Assembly (NCBI GenBank): GCA_944323825.1
Contig: CALUTY010000001.1
Span: 156,464-220,463 of the forward strand
Direction: 5' to 3'
DNA length: 64,000 nt
From: an uncultured Bacteroidales bacterium
GTDB lineage: Bacteria; Bacteroidota; Bacteroidia; Bacteroidales; UBA932
Position numbers and translations under genes: made by a program. Below are positions 44,705 through 53,910 of the stretch, in pieces. Within the stretch, counting starts at the first letter, position 1, and each line of letters opens with the position of its first letter. A model generated the notes under the pieces. That model ran no database searches and was not told the DNA's origin. It was given only the letters and a program-made list of their open reading frames with translations.

Positions 44705-45352
44705 ATGAAACACGCAGCAGTACCTTATATTGAAGGTTTGGAAACAATGACTCCTGAAAAGAGGGAGATTGAAATGGAGCTCCACGGGAACAGGATATAT
44801 GTCGACACGGCAAACTGGCCGGAGGAGTGGCCATACCGCCCTGCAGTCACGGCATCTCTGGCAAGAAGCGCATCGCACATGTTCATAGCATACCATGTCA
44901 AGGGCCTGGACCTGAGGGCTGAAGCCATGGAAGACAACGGACCTGTCTGGGAAGACAGCTGCTGTGAATTCTTCATTTCGGACCCTTCCGACGGCACATA
45001 CTACAATTTCGAGATGAACTGCATCGGGACACTGCTTGGAGCCAAAAGGAAAAGCCGTTCAGAATGCACCCATTTTGACAGCGCAAGGCTCGCCGAAGTC
45101 ATAAGATACACATCACTGAAAAGGGAAAGATACGACATCTCCGGCAAGGTATTCACCTGGGATGCAGTCATGGGCATTCCTTTCAGTCTGGCAGGGCTCG
45201 ACGGGAACCGGCTTCCGGAACGTGTGCGGGCCAATTTCTACAAGTGCGGGGACAAGACGGCCCATCCGCACTTTCTCAGCTGGAATCCGATAGATGTGCC
45301 GAGTCCGGACTTCCACAGACCGGATTTCTTCGGGGAGTTGATACTCAAATGA
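44705..45352 (+). CDS. CBM9-like (carbohydrate-binding) protein
   Basis: From ATG 44705 (MKHAAVPYIEGLET) the protein is 215 residues with no signal peptide. The stretch VWEDSCCEFFISDPSDGTYYNFEMNCIGTLLGAKRKSR and HFLSWNPIDVPSPDFHRPDFFGELIL match the DOMON/CBM9-like 'carbohydrate-binding family 9-like' proteins of Bacteroidota. Sugar binding is inferred from the family. The next gene (42 bp on) is a sugar-kinase-like phosphotransferase. Confidence 0.8.
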   Translation: MKHAAVPYIEGLETMTPEKREIEMELHGNRIYVDTANWPEEWPYRPAVTASLARSASHMFIAYHVKGLDLRAEAMEDNGPVWEDSCCEFFISDPSDGTYYNFEMNCIGTLLGAKRKSRSECTHFDSARLAEVIRYTSLKRERYDISGKVFTWDAVMGIPFSLAGLDGNRLPERVRANFYKCGDKTAHPHFLSWNPIDVPSPDFHRPDFFGELILK

Positions 45353-45394
45353 ATGCCGTCAGGACAAGCCACGACAATAAAACCACATTATACG

Positions 45395-46537
45395 ATGTAC
45401 ACAGAAAAAGAACTGTTTGAAATCATTTCAAAATTCGAAACCGCAACGGAGGCCGTGTCCATCAAGGCGATGGGACCGGGCTTCATCAATGACACCCTGA
45501 CTGTGGCCACAAGGCCTGACGCATCGGGAAAGGTCGCAAGGTACATACTCCAGAGGAAAAACCACAATGTGTTCCCGGATGTCCCCGGCATGATGAGGAA
45601 CATTGCAATGGTGACGGAACATCTGAGGAAGAAAGTCATCGCCGCAGGCGGTGATCCTGACCGCGAAGTTCTCAAAGTCATCAGGAGGAAACCGGAAAGC
45701 ATGAGTGCCGAAGAAAAGGCTGCTCAAGGCGGCGATCTTTATTACAAGGATGCCAGGGGCAATTATTGGGCAGTTAGCCTGTTCATTGAAGGCTCCGTGA
45801 CATACGAGAAGGCGGACAGCCCGGCCCTTGCATACAAGGGAGGGGAAGGCATAGGAAAATTCCAGTCGATGCTTGCCGACTTCACGCAGCCGCTCAACGA
45901 GACCATAAAAGGCTTCCACAACATCAGGTGGAGATTTGAACAATGGGATGAGGCGTTGAAGAAGGACGCCGCCGGCCGTGTGAAGGAGCTTGCCGAGGAA
46001 ATCAGCTGGATTGAATCACGCAAGGAAGAGATGCTGGCATTCTGGAGCCTTGTCGAGGACGGCACGCTTCCGACCAGGGTCACTCACAATGACACAAAGA
46101 TCAGCAACATCCTCTTTGATGAAAGGGGCAATGTGCTCTGTGTCATCGACCTGGACACCTGCATGAGCAGCACTTCGCTGAATGATTTCGGAGATGCCAT
46201 CCGGTCCTACACCAACACGGGCGCAGAAGACGACCGGGACCTCGGCAAGGTGTCCATGTCAATGGAAATGTTCAGGGCCTATACTGAAGGCTATCTCTCA
46301 CAAAGGAAAGGCACACTGTGCGCAAAGGAAGCCGAATATCTCGCCTTTTCGGCGAAATACATCACCTTCGAACAGGTCCTGCGCTTCCTGATGGACTATA
46401 TCGACGGGGATGTCTACTACAAGACGGCATATCCTGAACACAACCTGGTCAGGACAAGGGCACAGTACAGGCTTCTGCAGAGCATGGAAGAGCAATACGG
46501 TGAGATGCAGAAGACAGTGATGGAGCTGATGAAATAA
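45395..46537 (+). CDS. NahK-like phosphotransferase (N-acetylhexosamine kinase-like)
   Basis: From ATG 45395 the protein is 380 residues of the APH fold. GFINDTLTV is near the nucleotide loop, VTHNDTKISNILFDE is the catalytic HxDxxxxN loop, and VIDLDTCMSSTSLNDFGDAIRS the metal site; these match N-acetylhexosamine 1-kinases more closely than drug kinases. Such enzymes make GlcNAc-1-P or GalNAc-1-P. The upstream CBM9-like gene supports a sugar role. Substrate not proven. Confidence 0.78.
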   Translation: MYTEKELFEIISKFETATEAVSIKAMGPGFINDTLTVATRPDASGKVARYILQRKNHNVFPDVPGMMRNIAMVTEHLRKKVIAAGGDPDREVLKVIRRKPESMSAEEKAAQGGDLYYKDARGNYWAVSLFIEGSVTYEKADSPALAYKGGEGIGKFQSMLADFTQPLNETIKGFHNIRWRFEQWDEALKKDAAGRVKELAEEISWIESRKEEMLAFWSLVEDGTLPTRVTHNDTKISNILFDERGNVLCVIDLDTCMSSTSLNDFGDAIRSYTNTGAEDDRDLGKVSMSMEMFRAYTEGYLSQRKGTLCAKEAEYLAFSAKYITFEQVLRFLMDYIDGDVYYKTAYPEHNLVRTRAQYRLLQSMEEQYGEMQKTVMELMK

Positions 46538-46553
46538 GCTCGGGATAACAGTA

Positions 46554-46600
46554 AAGAAAAGCATCCTGGATTTCCGTCGGAAGTCCAGGATGCTTTTCTT
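46554..46600. terminator. Bidirectional terminator between kinase and M49-like genes
   Basis: AAGAAAAGCATCCTGGA pairs perfectly with TCCAGGATGCTTTTCTT around a 13-base loop. It lies between convergent genes (stops at 46537 and 46617). Confidence 0.85.
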
Positions 46601-46616
46601 GTATGCAATGCTGCTG

Positions 46617-48227
46617 TTACCAGACGAAGTCGAAGCGGATGTCACGCGGGATGTTGTGGGCATTGACATTGGCGATGTCCGCTGCAAGAGCCTCCGGAAT
46701 CACGGCATTCTTCTCTGCATATTCCTTTGCGAACTCATAATTTCCCTCAGCCTGGGTGGTGAGGATGAGCTCTGCCCATGAATCAATGACCTTCAGCGCC
46801 TGTTCATAGTCTATATGATAAAGACCGGCCTTGTTCCTCGTGAAGGCGCCGTTCTCCTTCATGTAGTTGTAGCACATCATGTTGGCCCTGCCATGTGACG
46901 AGGCTGCGCCGAAACGCACTGAACGCACCAGGCCTGCTATGAAAGTGGTGATGGCATCTTCCTTGGAAATGAGAGGAATCTCCTTCATGTCAATGAGCTT
47001 GCACACCATGAACAGACCGAGGATATCAGCCTTGGCCTCCTCCCATGTGGTCTTTTCAGTGCCGAGGGCCTCATCAACAGTACCCTTTCCGTTGACAGTT
47101 TCCTTCACTCCCAGACCATGCGCCACCTCATGGAAAGTCACATTCCAGAAGAACGCCTCATCGCGGAGATGCTTGCGCTGCTCCGGCTCTATCAGCAGAC
47201 GGCCTATCGGCAGCAATATCTTGCCGAACTTGGCATTCATGCTGTTGTGCAGCTGGAGCCTGCGGGTGCCCTTGACGGCCTGCACCCTGTCATCGTTCGG
47301 AAGGTTTATGGCTATTGTCTTGCTGCCCGCATTGCAGTCTCCGGAATAATATATTGCATCGTAGACATTCAGGTCAGAGGATGTCCCCGGCACGAAAGTC
47401 TTGTATTCAGGCTTGCACGGAAGCATCGTCTGCAGTTCCGGAAGCATTGCAACATACTTTGCGAGGCTCGCGCTCCTCTCCTCGTCCTTCAGAAGGATGA
47501 AACATTCGTATGAGGCCTTGGCCTCGTTGAGCTTGTCGTCATAATTCTCAATAGGACCTATCACTATGTCTATCTTGCTGTCCTTCATGTCCATCCATGC
47601 GAGGTCGCTTTCATAGTAGTCATCGGTGCGGAAAGCCTGCACCCTCTTCAGCAGGTAGTTCTTCAGCCCCTCATTCTCGGTGATGGAGGCAGCCTCCTCA
47701 AGATACATGCAGATCTTGTCCAGCTCAGCCTTGTATTCATCCCTGTACCAGACGCATTTCAAGTCCCCGTTCTCGTCCCTTCTCAGCACGGTGTAGAGAC
47801 TGTTCTTGTCAGGGTCGTCAAATGCGGCAAACTCCTCAGCCGTGATGTCGGCAGGATAATAGTTGGCTCCAAGAGGCTTCGGCCCGTAGCCCTCAATGAA
47901 AGGCTCATTGTCATCAAGCCTGTCCCAAGGTCCGTAGTTGATCTTGGCAAAATCCTTTGCCGCCTCGTCATCAAGCCCTGACAGCTGCGACTTGTCCCCG
48001 AAGGTCTGTTTCCAGAAAAGGTCATCGATCACCCTGCCGGCAGAACGGAACAGGTTGATCACCTGCATGTCCTTGTCGGAAAGGTTTTCCATCAGCGGCG
48101 AGCTCACCTCCACCACTGCATATTCATCCACCTTTTTCTGAAGATCCGTCTCACCGGTCTGCGAGCACGAGACCGCCATCGCCGCAGATGCCACTGTACA
48201 GCACAGAAGAATGTTTTTTCTTTTCAT
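46617..48227 (-). CDS. M49-like zinc peptidase lipoprotein with HEXXH motif
   Basis: From ATG 48227 the protein is 536 residues with a lipobox (AVSC). It resembles dipeptidyl peptidase III but is shorter. The zinc motif reads HEVAHG (366-371): a five-residue HEXXH rather than M49's HEXXXH. The second motif is WEEAKADILGLF (Glu396/397, Asp401), as in EExRAD. I recall some bacterial DPP III relatives with an HEXXH motif. Which peptides it cleaves is unknown. Confidence 0.82.
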   Translation of the reverse strand: MKRKNILLCCTVASAAMAVSCSQTGETDLQKKVDEYAVVEVSSPLMENLSDKDMQVINLFRSAGRVIDDLFWKQTFGDKSQLSGLDDEAAKDFAKINYGPWDRLDDNEPFIEGYGPKPLGANYYPADITAEEFAAFDDPDKNSLYTVLRRDENGDLKCVWYRDEYKAELDKICMYLEEAASITENEGLKNYLLKRVQAFRTDDYYESDLAWMDMKDSKIDIVIGPIENYDDKLNEAKASYECFILLKDEERSASLAKYVAMLPELQTMLPCKPEYKTFVPGTSSDLNVYDAIYYSGDCNAGSKTIAINLPNDDRVQAVKGTRRLQLHNSMNAKFGKILLPIGRLLIEPEQRKHLRDEAFFWNVTFHEVAHGLGVKETVNGKGTVDEALGTEKTTWEEAKADILGLFMVCKLIDMKEIPLISKEDAITTFIAGLVRSVRFGAASSHGRANMMCYNYMKENGAFTRNKAGLYHIDYEQALKVIDSWAELILTTQAEGNYEFAKEYAEKNAVIPEALAADIANVNAHNIPRDIRFDFVW

Positions 48228-48295
48228 AATCATCTCTGTAAAATATCATTAAAAAAACAAGAATATCACTGGAGTGCTCAAACACAACATTTGAA

Positions 48296-48685
48296 TTACT
48301 CACGCACCATGTAAACCAGATTAAGTGTCTCTCCCCTGAGATCGACACCTCCGGCCTTGACATCACCGATGACTTCAAGCCTGTCACGGAATTCTCCCTC
48401 AAGAATCAGATACCCGTCTGAGGCAGATGCCTGTCCCTCATACACAGTCACTTCCCCTTCGGGTATGCCGCCGGACAGTTCCAAAACATAACTGTGATCC
48501 CGGGCTATTTCAAGAACAGCACTCTGGCCGCCTGTACCTACGGAAATGCCGCCGTCCAGAACCGTCTGCCATGATCCGTTCCATGTTCCGACAAAATCAT
48601 CAATTGTCCAAGTGACAGACTTTTTACAGGAAGGGATAGCCAGCAGAACTGCCGATGCCAAAAGAAGTGCAAATATATTTTTCAT
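48296..48685 (-). CDS. Small lipoprotein, lipocalin-like
   Basis: From ATG 48685 the protein is 129 residues with a lipobox (LLAIPSC). The mature part starts WTIDDFVGTWNGSWQ and has alternating beta-strand pattern ending LVYMVRE, like short lipocalin-type proteins of Bacteroidota. No function can be assigned. It is upstream of the M49-like gene (68 bp) on the same strand. Confidence 0.72.
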   Translation of the reverse strand: MKNIFALLLASAVLLAIPSCKKSVTWTIDDFVGTWNGSWQTVLDGGISVGTGGQSAVLEIARDHSYVLELSGGIPEGEVTVYEGQASASDGYLILEGEFRDRLEVIGDVKAGGVDLRGETLNLVYMVRE

Positions 48686-48783
48686 ATAAACAGCATTATG
48701 GTTAATTGTCGCCAAAGATATGAAAATATTCCGATGGTATCTCATCGGAAGGCGAAAAGATGACTATACGCAAAAAAGCAAAG

Positions 48784-48819
48784 AAAAAAGGGCTTGCTCC
48801 CTGATTGTGAGCCAGCCCC
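48784..48819 (-). terminator. tpiA terminator
   Basis: On the minus strand GGGGCTGGCTC pairs with GAGCAAGCCC (one mismatch) and is followed by TTTTTTCTTTG, 25 bp beyond the tpiA stop at 48845. Confidence 0.75.
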
Positions 48820-48844
48820 TGATTCAAATGACACATCAAAACAT

Positions 48845-49597
48845 TCAGAATGACTGCGCAATGGCGATGAAGTCATCTGCCTTGAGGGCAGCGCCGCCGA
48901 TGAGTCCGCCATCGATGTCAGGACATGCGAAAAGCTCTTTGGCGTTTGAAGGCTTGCAGCTTCCGCCGTAGAGGATGGTGATCTCGTCTGCAAGTGCACC
49001 GAACTTCTCGGCAAGCACCTTGCGGATGCATGCGTGGATTTCCTGTGCCTGTTCTGCAGTGGCTGTCTTGCCTGTTCCGATGGCCCATACCGGCTCGTAT
49101 GCAACGATCACCTTTGCCATCTCCTCTGCTGAAAGCGTATAGAGCACATTCTTCACCTGCTCTGAAACCACGTCAAAATGACGGCCGGCCTCACGCTCGT
49201 CAAGGTTCTCACCTACACAGAAGATAGGAGAAAGGCCCTCTGCGATGGCGAGCTTCACCTTCTCTACGAGTGTGGAATCAGTCTCTCCGTAATACTGCCT
49301 TCTTTCAGAGTGTCCGAGGATAGTGTATTCGCATCCTACAGAAGAAAGCATCTTCACTGAAACCTCTCCTGTATATGCTCCTTTCTCCTTGTCAGCGCAG
49401 TTCTGTGCCGAAAGGCCCACAACCGATCCCTTTACCACCTCAGCGACAGGGAAGAGATGAGTGAAAGGAGGAGCGATGATGAGTTTCACTGAAGCTGGCA
49501 CCTCAGATGCCTTTGCAACCACTTCCTTTGCGAGTTCGATTCCCTCCGGAACTGTAGTGTTCATCTTCCAGTTTCCGGCAACGATATTCTTTCTCAT
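48845..49597 (-). CDS. tpiA: Triosephosphate isomerase
   Basis: From ATG 49597 ([16 protein letters not shown]) the protein is 250 residues. NWKMN (Lys), GHSERRQ (catalytic His) and [11 protein letters not shown] (catalytic Glu) are present, with GGSCKPSNA at the phosphate loop. It interconverts DHAP and glyceraldehyde-3-phosphate in glycolysis. A terminator follows. Confidence 0.98.
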   Translation of the reverse strand: MRKNIVAGNWKMNTTVPEGIELAKEVVAKASEVPASVKLIIAPPFTHLFPVAEVVKGSVVGLSAQNCADKEKGAYTGEVSVKMLSSVGCEYTILGHSERRQYYGETDSTLVEKVKLAIAEGLSPIFCVGENLDEREAGRHFDVVSEQVKNVLYTLSAEEMAKVIVAYEPVWAIGTGKTATAEQAQEIHACIRKVLAEKFGALADEITILYGGSCKPSNAKELFACPDIDGGLIGGAALKADDFIAIAQSF

Positions 49598-49703
49598 ATT
49601 CCAATTTTTTAAGCCGCGCAAATTTAAGAATCTTTTTACAATGAAAAAATTCCTCAGGCATTTTTGCCGTCAAAACAATCCGGCAATAGCCGGGAATCAA
49701 CCG

Positions 49704-50669
49704 TCAATCACGGACCTTCCCCAGTCTCCATGTTTCCAGGAAAGAGACGGACCCGCCGGGCGGAAGCCTGAACATCGGTGAATTCGGCTCCATTTCAATG
49801 AAATCCGCATTGAAATATATCATCATCGGGAAGCTGCCGTGTCCTGGGTTGCAGTCATAGCGACCGTCCCTTACATATTCAAATTCCTTGACATACAGCA
49901 CATCCCTGTTCCTGTAGCATGTCACGCCGTCAGTATTGAAAATGCCGTATTTCTTCGCCTGAGCCCCTCCGGGAAGAGCCACGAACTTTCCGTGACGGCA
50001 CAGCACCCTGTCTTCATGTCCAGGCACAGGGACAAGCCTGTCCGGCTCAAATGCCATTTCGGAATAGCCGTGAGGATATGCCTCCGTGCTGTCAACATCA
50101 CAGAAGAAGATTCCGCCCGAAGGCAGCAGCGTCCTGGTCCAGAAGCAATATTCCACCTCCTCTTCCGAAATGTTCTCCATCGTATGCGTTATCGTAAGCT
50201 CCGGCTCCACCGGGTCCAGCTCATACTTTCTTTCAAGCCTTATCCCGAGAGCTTCCGACTCCGGACTTATAAGGGACACTGAATTGTCCGGCCCGACAGC
50301 GACAGAGTATTCCCCCGCCCACAGCTCTGCATGAAGATTTTCCGTCTTCCGTTCATTCCCCACATCGAACCTCCCCGCCGAAGGGCTTCTCCCCGTCCTC
50401 AGATAGTCTTCAAGCCCCCATCCGTCAATCACATCGTCATTCCACAGGACATTGTCATCCTCCGATGCAGCCCCTTCTCCGCAGAACCCGAAAAAAGTCA
50501 CCCCTCCCCCGTATTCCGGGTTCAAAATGACTGCCACGGTCCCGTTGGACATCTTCACCGAACGGTCCCATCCGTGCCATGACACAGTTTCAACCTGCGG
50601 CATGACGCTTCCCCTGCCGGCGCATGAGGCAAGCAGGAGAAGCGGCAGAAAATAAAATTTATGTTTCAT
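49704..50669 (-). CDS. Lipoprotein of DUF4380-like, mutarotase-like type
   Basis: From ATG 50669 (MKHKFYFLPLLLLASCAG) the protein is 321 residues with a lipobox. The sequence SNGTVAVILNPEYGGGVTFFGFCGE, ISPESEALGIRLERKYEL and PELTITHTMENISEEEVEYCFWTRTLLP have the beta-supersandwich pattern of galactose mutarotase-like proteins. No catalytic assignment is made. Confidence 0.75.
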   Translation of the reverse strand: MKHKFYFLPLLLLASCAGRGSVMPQVETVSWHGWDRSVKMSNGTVAVILNPEYGGGVTFFGFCGEGAASEDDNVLWNDDVIDGWGLEDYLRTGRSPSAGRFDVGNERKTENLHAELWAGEYSVAVGPDNSVSLISPESEALGIRLERKYELDPVEPELTITHTMENISEEEVEYCFWTRTLLPSGGIFFCDVDSTEAYPHGYSEMAFEPDRLVPVPGHEDRVLCRHGKFVALPGGAQAKKYGIFNTDGVTCYRNRDVLYVKEFEYVRDGRYDCNPGHGSFPMMIYFNADFIEMEPNSPMFRLPPGGSVSFLETWRLGKVRD

Positions 50670-50742
50670 TTTTCCATTGATGTTTCGTGGCAGTAAATTT
50701 AGCCGTAAAATCACATTATCGCAACCTTTATTATATTTTGAT

Positions 50743-50750
50743 TATCTTTG
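50743..50750 (+). promoter_or_regulatory. tyrS -7 box (TATCTTTG)
   Basis: TATCTTTG fits TAnnTTTG; transcription would start about 8 bp downstream, just before the leader hairpin. The start codon of tyrS is at 50841. Confidence 0.6.
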
Positions 50751-50758
50751 CAGGTTGT

Positions 50759-50803
50759 GCCGTCCTATCGGATTGACCCGGGAATTTTCCCGGGCTTGAC
50801 GGC
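50759..50803 (+). promoter_or_regulatory. Two-stem leader hairpin of tyrS
   Basis: GCCGTC (50759-50764) pairs with GACGGC (50798-50803), and inside lies CCCGGG/CCCGGG (50777-50794). The nested structure starts right at the predicted transcript 5' end and covers about 45 of the 80 leader bases. It does not look like a T-box, which would need a long specifier region. Confidence 0.6.
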
Positions 50804-50840
50804 ATGCTGATGAGATGAAAAACAATAAAAAATAAATACG

Positions 50841-52130
50841 ATGAAGAATTTTGTAGAGGAACTCAAATGGAGGGGCATGATACAGGAAATCATGCCCGGG
50901 ACGGAAGAGAAACTTATGGAAGGTCCGACGGCAGCCTACGTGGGCATCGACCCGACGGCAGACTCGCTGCACATCGGGCATCTTGTGAGCGTGATGATTC
51001 TGAAGCATTTCCAGAACTGCGGGCACAAGCCTTTCGCACTGGTGGGCGGAGCAACGGGAATGATCGGTGACCCTTCCATGAAGTCACAGGAAAGGAACCT
51101 GCTGGACGAAGAGACGCTGGCGCACAATGTGGCCTGCATAAAGAAGCAGCTTTCGAGATTCCTTGACTTCGAGTCGGATGCGCCGAACAGGGCGGAGCTG
51201 GTGAACAACTACGACTGGATGAAGGACTACTCCTTCATCAACTTTGCCCGTGACATAGGAAAGCATATCACCGTCAACTATATGATGGCGAAGGACTCTG
51301 TAAAGAAAAGGCTTTCTTCGGAGTCCCGTGAAGGCATGTCATTCACTGAATTCACATACCAGCTGCTCCAGGGCTACGACTACCTCTGGCTCTATGAGCA
51401 CAAGGGATGCACCCTGCAGATGGGAGGAAGCGACCAGTGGGGCAACATCACCACGGGAAGCGAGCTCATACGCAGGATCCTCGGCAAGGAAGCCTACGCC
51501 CTCACCTGCCCGCTCATCACGAAGGCTGACGGAGGCAAGTTCGGAAAGACTGAGAAAGGCAACATCTGGCTCGACCCGGAGAGGACATCCCCTTATCAGT
51601 TCTACCAGTTCTGGCTGAATGTGTCGGACGAGGATGCGGCGAGGTACATCAAGATCTTCACCATGCTCAGCCGTGAGGAAATCGAGGCGGCCATTGCCGA
51701 ACACGCCGAGGCTCCGCACATGAGGAAGCTGCAGAAGCTGCTTGCAAAGGAAATTACGGTCATGGTGCATGGAGAAAGCGAATACAACAATGCCGTCGCA
51801 GCCTCTGAAATGCTCTTCGGGAATGCCACTTCCGATGCGCTGAAGAAGCTTGACGAGAAGACCTTCCTGCAGGTGTTCGAAGGCGTGCCTACATTTGAGG
51901 TCGCAGCTGACAGACTTCCGATGAACATTCTCGAACTTCTGGCAGTCGAAACCTCCATATTCCCTTCAAAGGGAGAGTGCCGCAAGATGGTGCAGGCCGG
52001 CGGAGTGAGCATCGACAAGGAGAAAGTGTCCGACATCAATGCCTCCATCGGCAGCGAGTCAGTCCTCAACGGCAAGTACATCCTCGCCCAGAAAGGCAAG
52101 AAGAACTATTTCATCATAAAATTGAAATAA
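50841..52130 (+). CDS. tyrS: Tyrosyl-tRNA synthetase
   Basis: The 429-residue protein has the class I HIGH motif (DSLHIGHL), the KMSKS-like KFGKTEKGN, the tyrosine-pocket sequence GSDQWGNI and a C-terminal S4-like domain (about 355-429). It charges tRNA-Tyr. The leader hairpin upstream may control expression. rbfA follows on the same strand (58 bp). Confidence 0.98.
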   Translation: MKNFVEELKWRGMIQEIMPGTEEKLMEGPTAAYVGIDPTADSLHIGHLVSVMILKHFQNCGHKPFALVGGATGMIGDPSMKSQERNLLDEETLAHNVACIKKQLSRFLDFESDAPNRAELVNNYDWMKDYSFINFARDIGKHITVNYMMAKDSVKKRLSSESREGMSFTEFTYQLLQGYDYLWLYEHKGCTLQMGGSDQWGNITTGSELIRRILGKEAYALTCPLITKADGGKFGKTEKGNIWLDPERTSPYQFYQFWLNVSDEDAARYIKIFTMLSREEIEAAIAEHAEAPHMRKLQKLLAKEITVMVHGESEYNNAVAASEMLFGNATSDALKKLDEKTFLQVFEGVPTFEVAADRLPMNILELLAVETSIFPSKGECRKMVQAGGVSIDKEKVSDINASIGSESVLNGKYILAQKGKKNYFIIKLK

Positions 52131-52188
52131 ATGTGAGGACATCAGGAAGTGTAGTCCAACGCCGTTATCACAAAAAAGAAACAAGAAA

Positions 52189-52533
52189 ATGGAACAGGAA
52201 TCAACAAGACAGCTCAAGGTCGCCAAGGAACTCCAGCGCGACATCGCCGAGATCATCCGCAGCAAGGGCATGGCCATGTTTGACGGTGCCCTGGTGTCTG
52301 TCAGCGGAGTGAAGGTCAGCCCGGACCTGTCCGTAGCCAGAATATATGTGAGCATTTTCCCGTCAGAGAAAGCGGAGAAAGTGATGGGAATACTCGAGGA
52401 AAATGCCCGTGCACTCAGGGGAGAACTCGGCAACAGAATTGCCAAGCAGCTCAGGATCGTACCTGAAATCTCCTTTTTCCTTGACAACTCCCTCGACTAT
52501 GTGGAACACATAGAAGAGCTGCTTAAGAAATGA
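52189..52533 (+). CDS. rbfA: Ribosome-binding factor A
   Basis: The 114-residue protein has the KH-like core of RbfA: RQLKVAKELQRDIAEIIRS, VSVSGVKVSPDLSVARIYVSIFP, LRGELGNRIAKQLRIVPEISFFLDNSLDY. It helps mature the 30S subunit. Its stop overlaps the next gene's start by 4 bp. Confidence 0.95.
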   Translation: MEQESTRQLKVAKELQRDIAEIIRSKGMAMFDGALVSVSGVKVSPDLSVARIYVSIFPSEKAEKVMGILEENARALRGELGNRIAKQLRIVPEISFFLDNSLDYVEHIEELLKK

Positions 52534-53759
52534 ATCTGCCTCTGTTCATAGCCAGACGGTATCTTTTTGCCAGGAAATCACACAATGTGATAAACATAAT
52601 CTCGGCAATAAGTGCCGTCGGCATGGCCATAGGCACAGCTGCGCTCATCATCATCCTTTCCGTCTACAACGGATTCGACTCGCTTGTGAAGTCCATGCTC
52701 GGCAATGTGGAGCCGGAGCTGCTCATCACGCCTGCAGAAGGGAAAGTCTTCATTCCTGAAGGAGAGGTCTATGACTGGATCTATGAACAGGAGTCCGTCA
52801 GAAGCATGTGCACCGTGCTTCAGGAAAATGTGTTCATCAGCTATGACGGCAGGCAGAGCGTGGCAAAGGCAAAGGGCGTGGACACGATATACGAGGAGGA
52901 ATCCCCTCTGAAAGACCACATCAGGAGAGGGGAATTTTCCCTTCACCGCGGCGATGTGCCTCAGACCGTAGTCGGAGCAGGGCTTGCCTACAATCTCGGC
53001 ATCAATCCGAAATTCATCGCCCCGGTGGAAATGTATTTCCCGTCAAGGACCCGCAACATATCCCTGTCCAACCCGGCTGCATCAATAGAATCTGTAAAGG
53101 TGTATCCGTCAGGGGTATTTTCCATAAACAACGAAATAGACAACGAGCTGCTGATAGTCCCCATCGAAAAGATGAGGGAGCTCCTTGAATATGATGACGA
53201 AGTCTCGGCCGTGGAACTGAGGATGACCGGTGCCTCCTCCAAGGAGATAAAAAGGGTGAAGAAAGGCATTGAGGAAAGACTCGGCCCTTCATTCAAGGTC
53301 AGCGACCGCTTCGAACAGAACACGGCCCTGTACAAAATGATGAAATATGAGAAGGCATCCATCTACCTTATCCTGATATTCGTCATCATCATCATTGCCT
53401 TCAACATCTTCGGTTCCCTTTCCATGCTTATAATCGAAAAGCGCGGGGACATAATGACATTCAGAAGCATGGGGGCCACCGACAGGCTGCTCAAAAGGAT
53501 ATTCGTACTGGAAGGCTGGCTGATATCCCTGCTGGGAATGGCGGCAGGCCTTGTACTCGGCATCGGTTTCGCCCTCCTTCAGCAGCACTTCGGCTTCATC
53601 AAGATGCCGGGGAACTTCATCATCCAGGCATATCCGGTCATCATCTCCTGGAAGGATGTCCTCATCACAGCCGCAGGCGTTGCTGCAATAGGCTATCTCA
53701 TTGCCCTGCTGCCGGTGGCTTCCTTCTACCGCAAGGAGGAAAAACCGTCAAATCCGTAA
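52530..53759 (+). CDS. LolE/FtsX-family ABC transporter permease
   Basis: The 409-residue protein has an N-terminal membrane helix (NIISAISAVGMAIGTAALIIILSVYNGFDSLVKSML), a periplasmic MacB-like domain (about 45-265) and three C-terminal helices with the FtsX motif ASIYLILIFVIIIIAFNIFGSLSMLIIEKRGDIMTFRSMG. This plan fits LolC/LolE, which release lipoproteins from the inner membrane. It is translationally coupled to rbfA. The ATPase partner is not in the window. Confidence 0.9.
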   Translation: MNLPLFIARRYLFARKSHNVINIISAISAVGMAIGTAALIIILSVYNGFDSLVKSMLGNVEPELLITPAEGKVFIPEGEVYDWIYEQESVRSMCTVLQENVFISYDGRQSVAKAKGVDTIYEEESPLKDHIRRGEFSLHRGDVPQTVVGAGLAYNLGINPKFIAPVEMYFPSRTRNISLSNPAASIESVKVYPSGVFSINNEIDNELLIVPIEKMRELLEYDDEVSAVELRMTGASSKEIKRVKKGIEERLGPSFKVSDRFEQNTALYKMMKYEKASIYLILIFVIIIIAFNIFGSLSMLIIEKRGDIMTFRSMGATDRLLKRIFVLEGWLISLLGMAAGLVLGIGFALLQQHFGFIKMPGNFIIQAYPVIISWKDVLITAAGVAAIGYLIALLPVASFYRKEEKPSNP

Positions 53760-53858
53760 TCAAGGTTATCCTATCCGTAATGCGGTTATGCTGCATCAGT
53801 GCGGCATGGCCTATCTTTGCATCGTACCGGGGAACCCCCTGGGAGCACCATCAAATTA

Positions 53859-53882
53859 TCATCCCGAGCGAAGCAGAGGGAT
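53859..53882. repeat. REP-like dispersed repeat, copy 2
   Basis: The reverse complement reads ATCCCTC, seven variable bases, CTCGGGATGA, sharing both arms with the copy at 13318-13343. It lies between a permease stop and the hydrolase start. Confidence 0.65.
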
Positions 53883-53910
53883 TTGACGACAATAAGTAAA
53901 TTCACTTCCA

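Noticed and set aside
50759..50803. T-box riboswitch upstream of tyrS
   Set aside because: The leader is too short, with no specifier loop or anti-terminator element.
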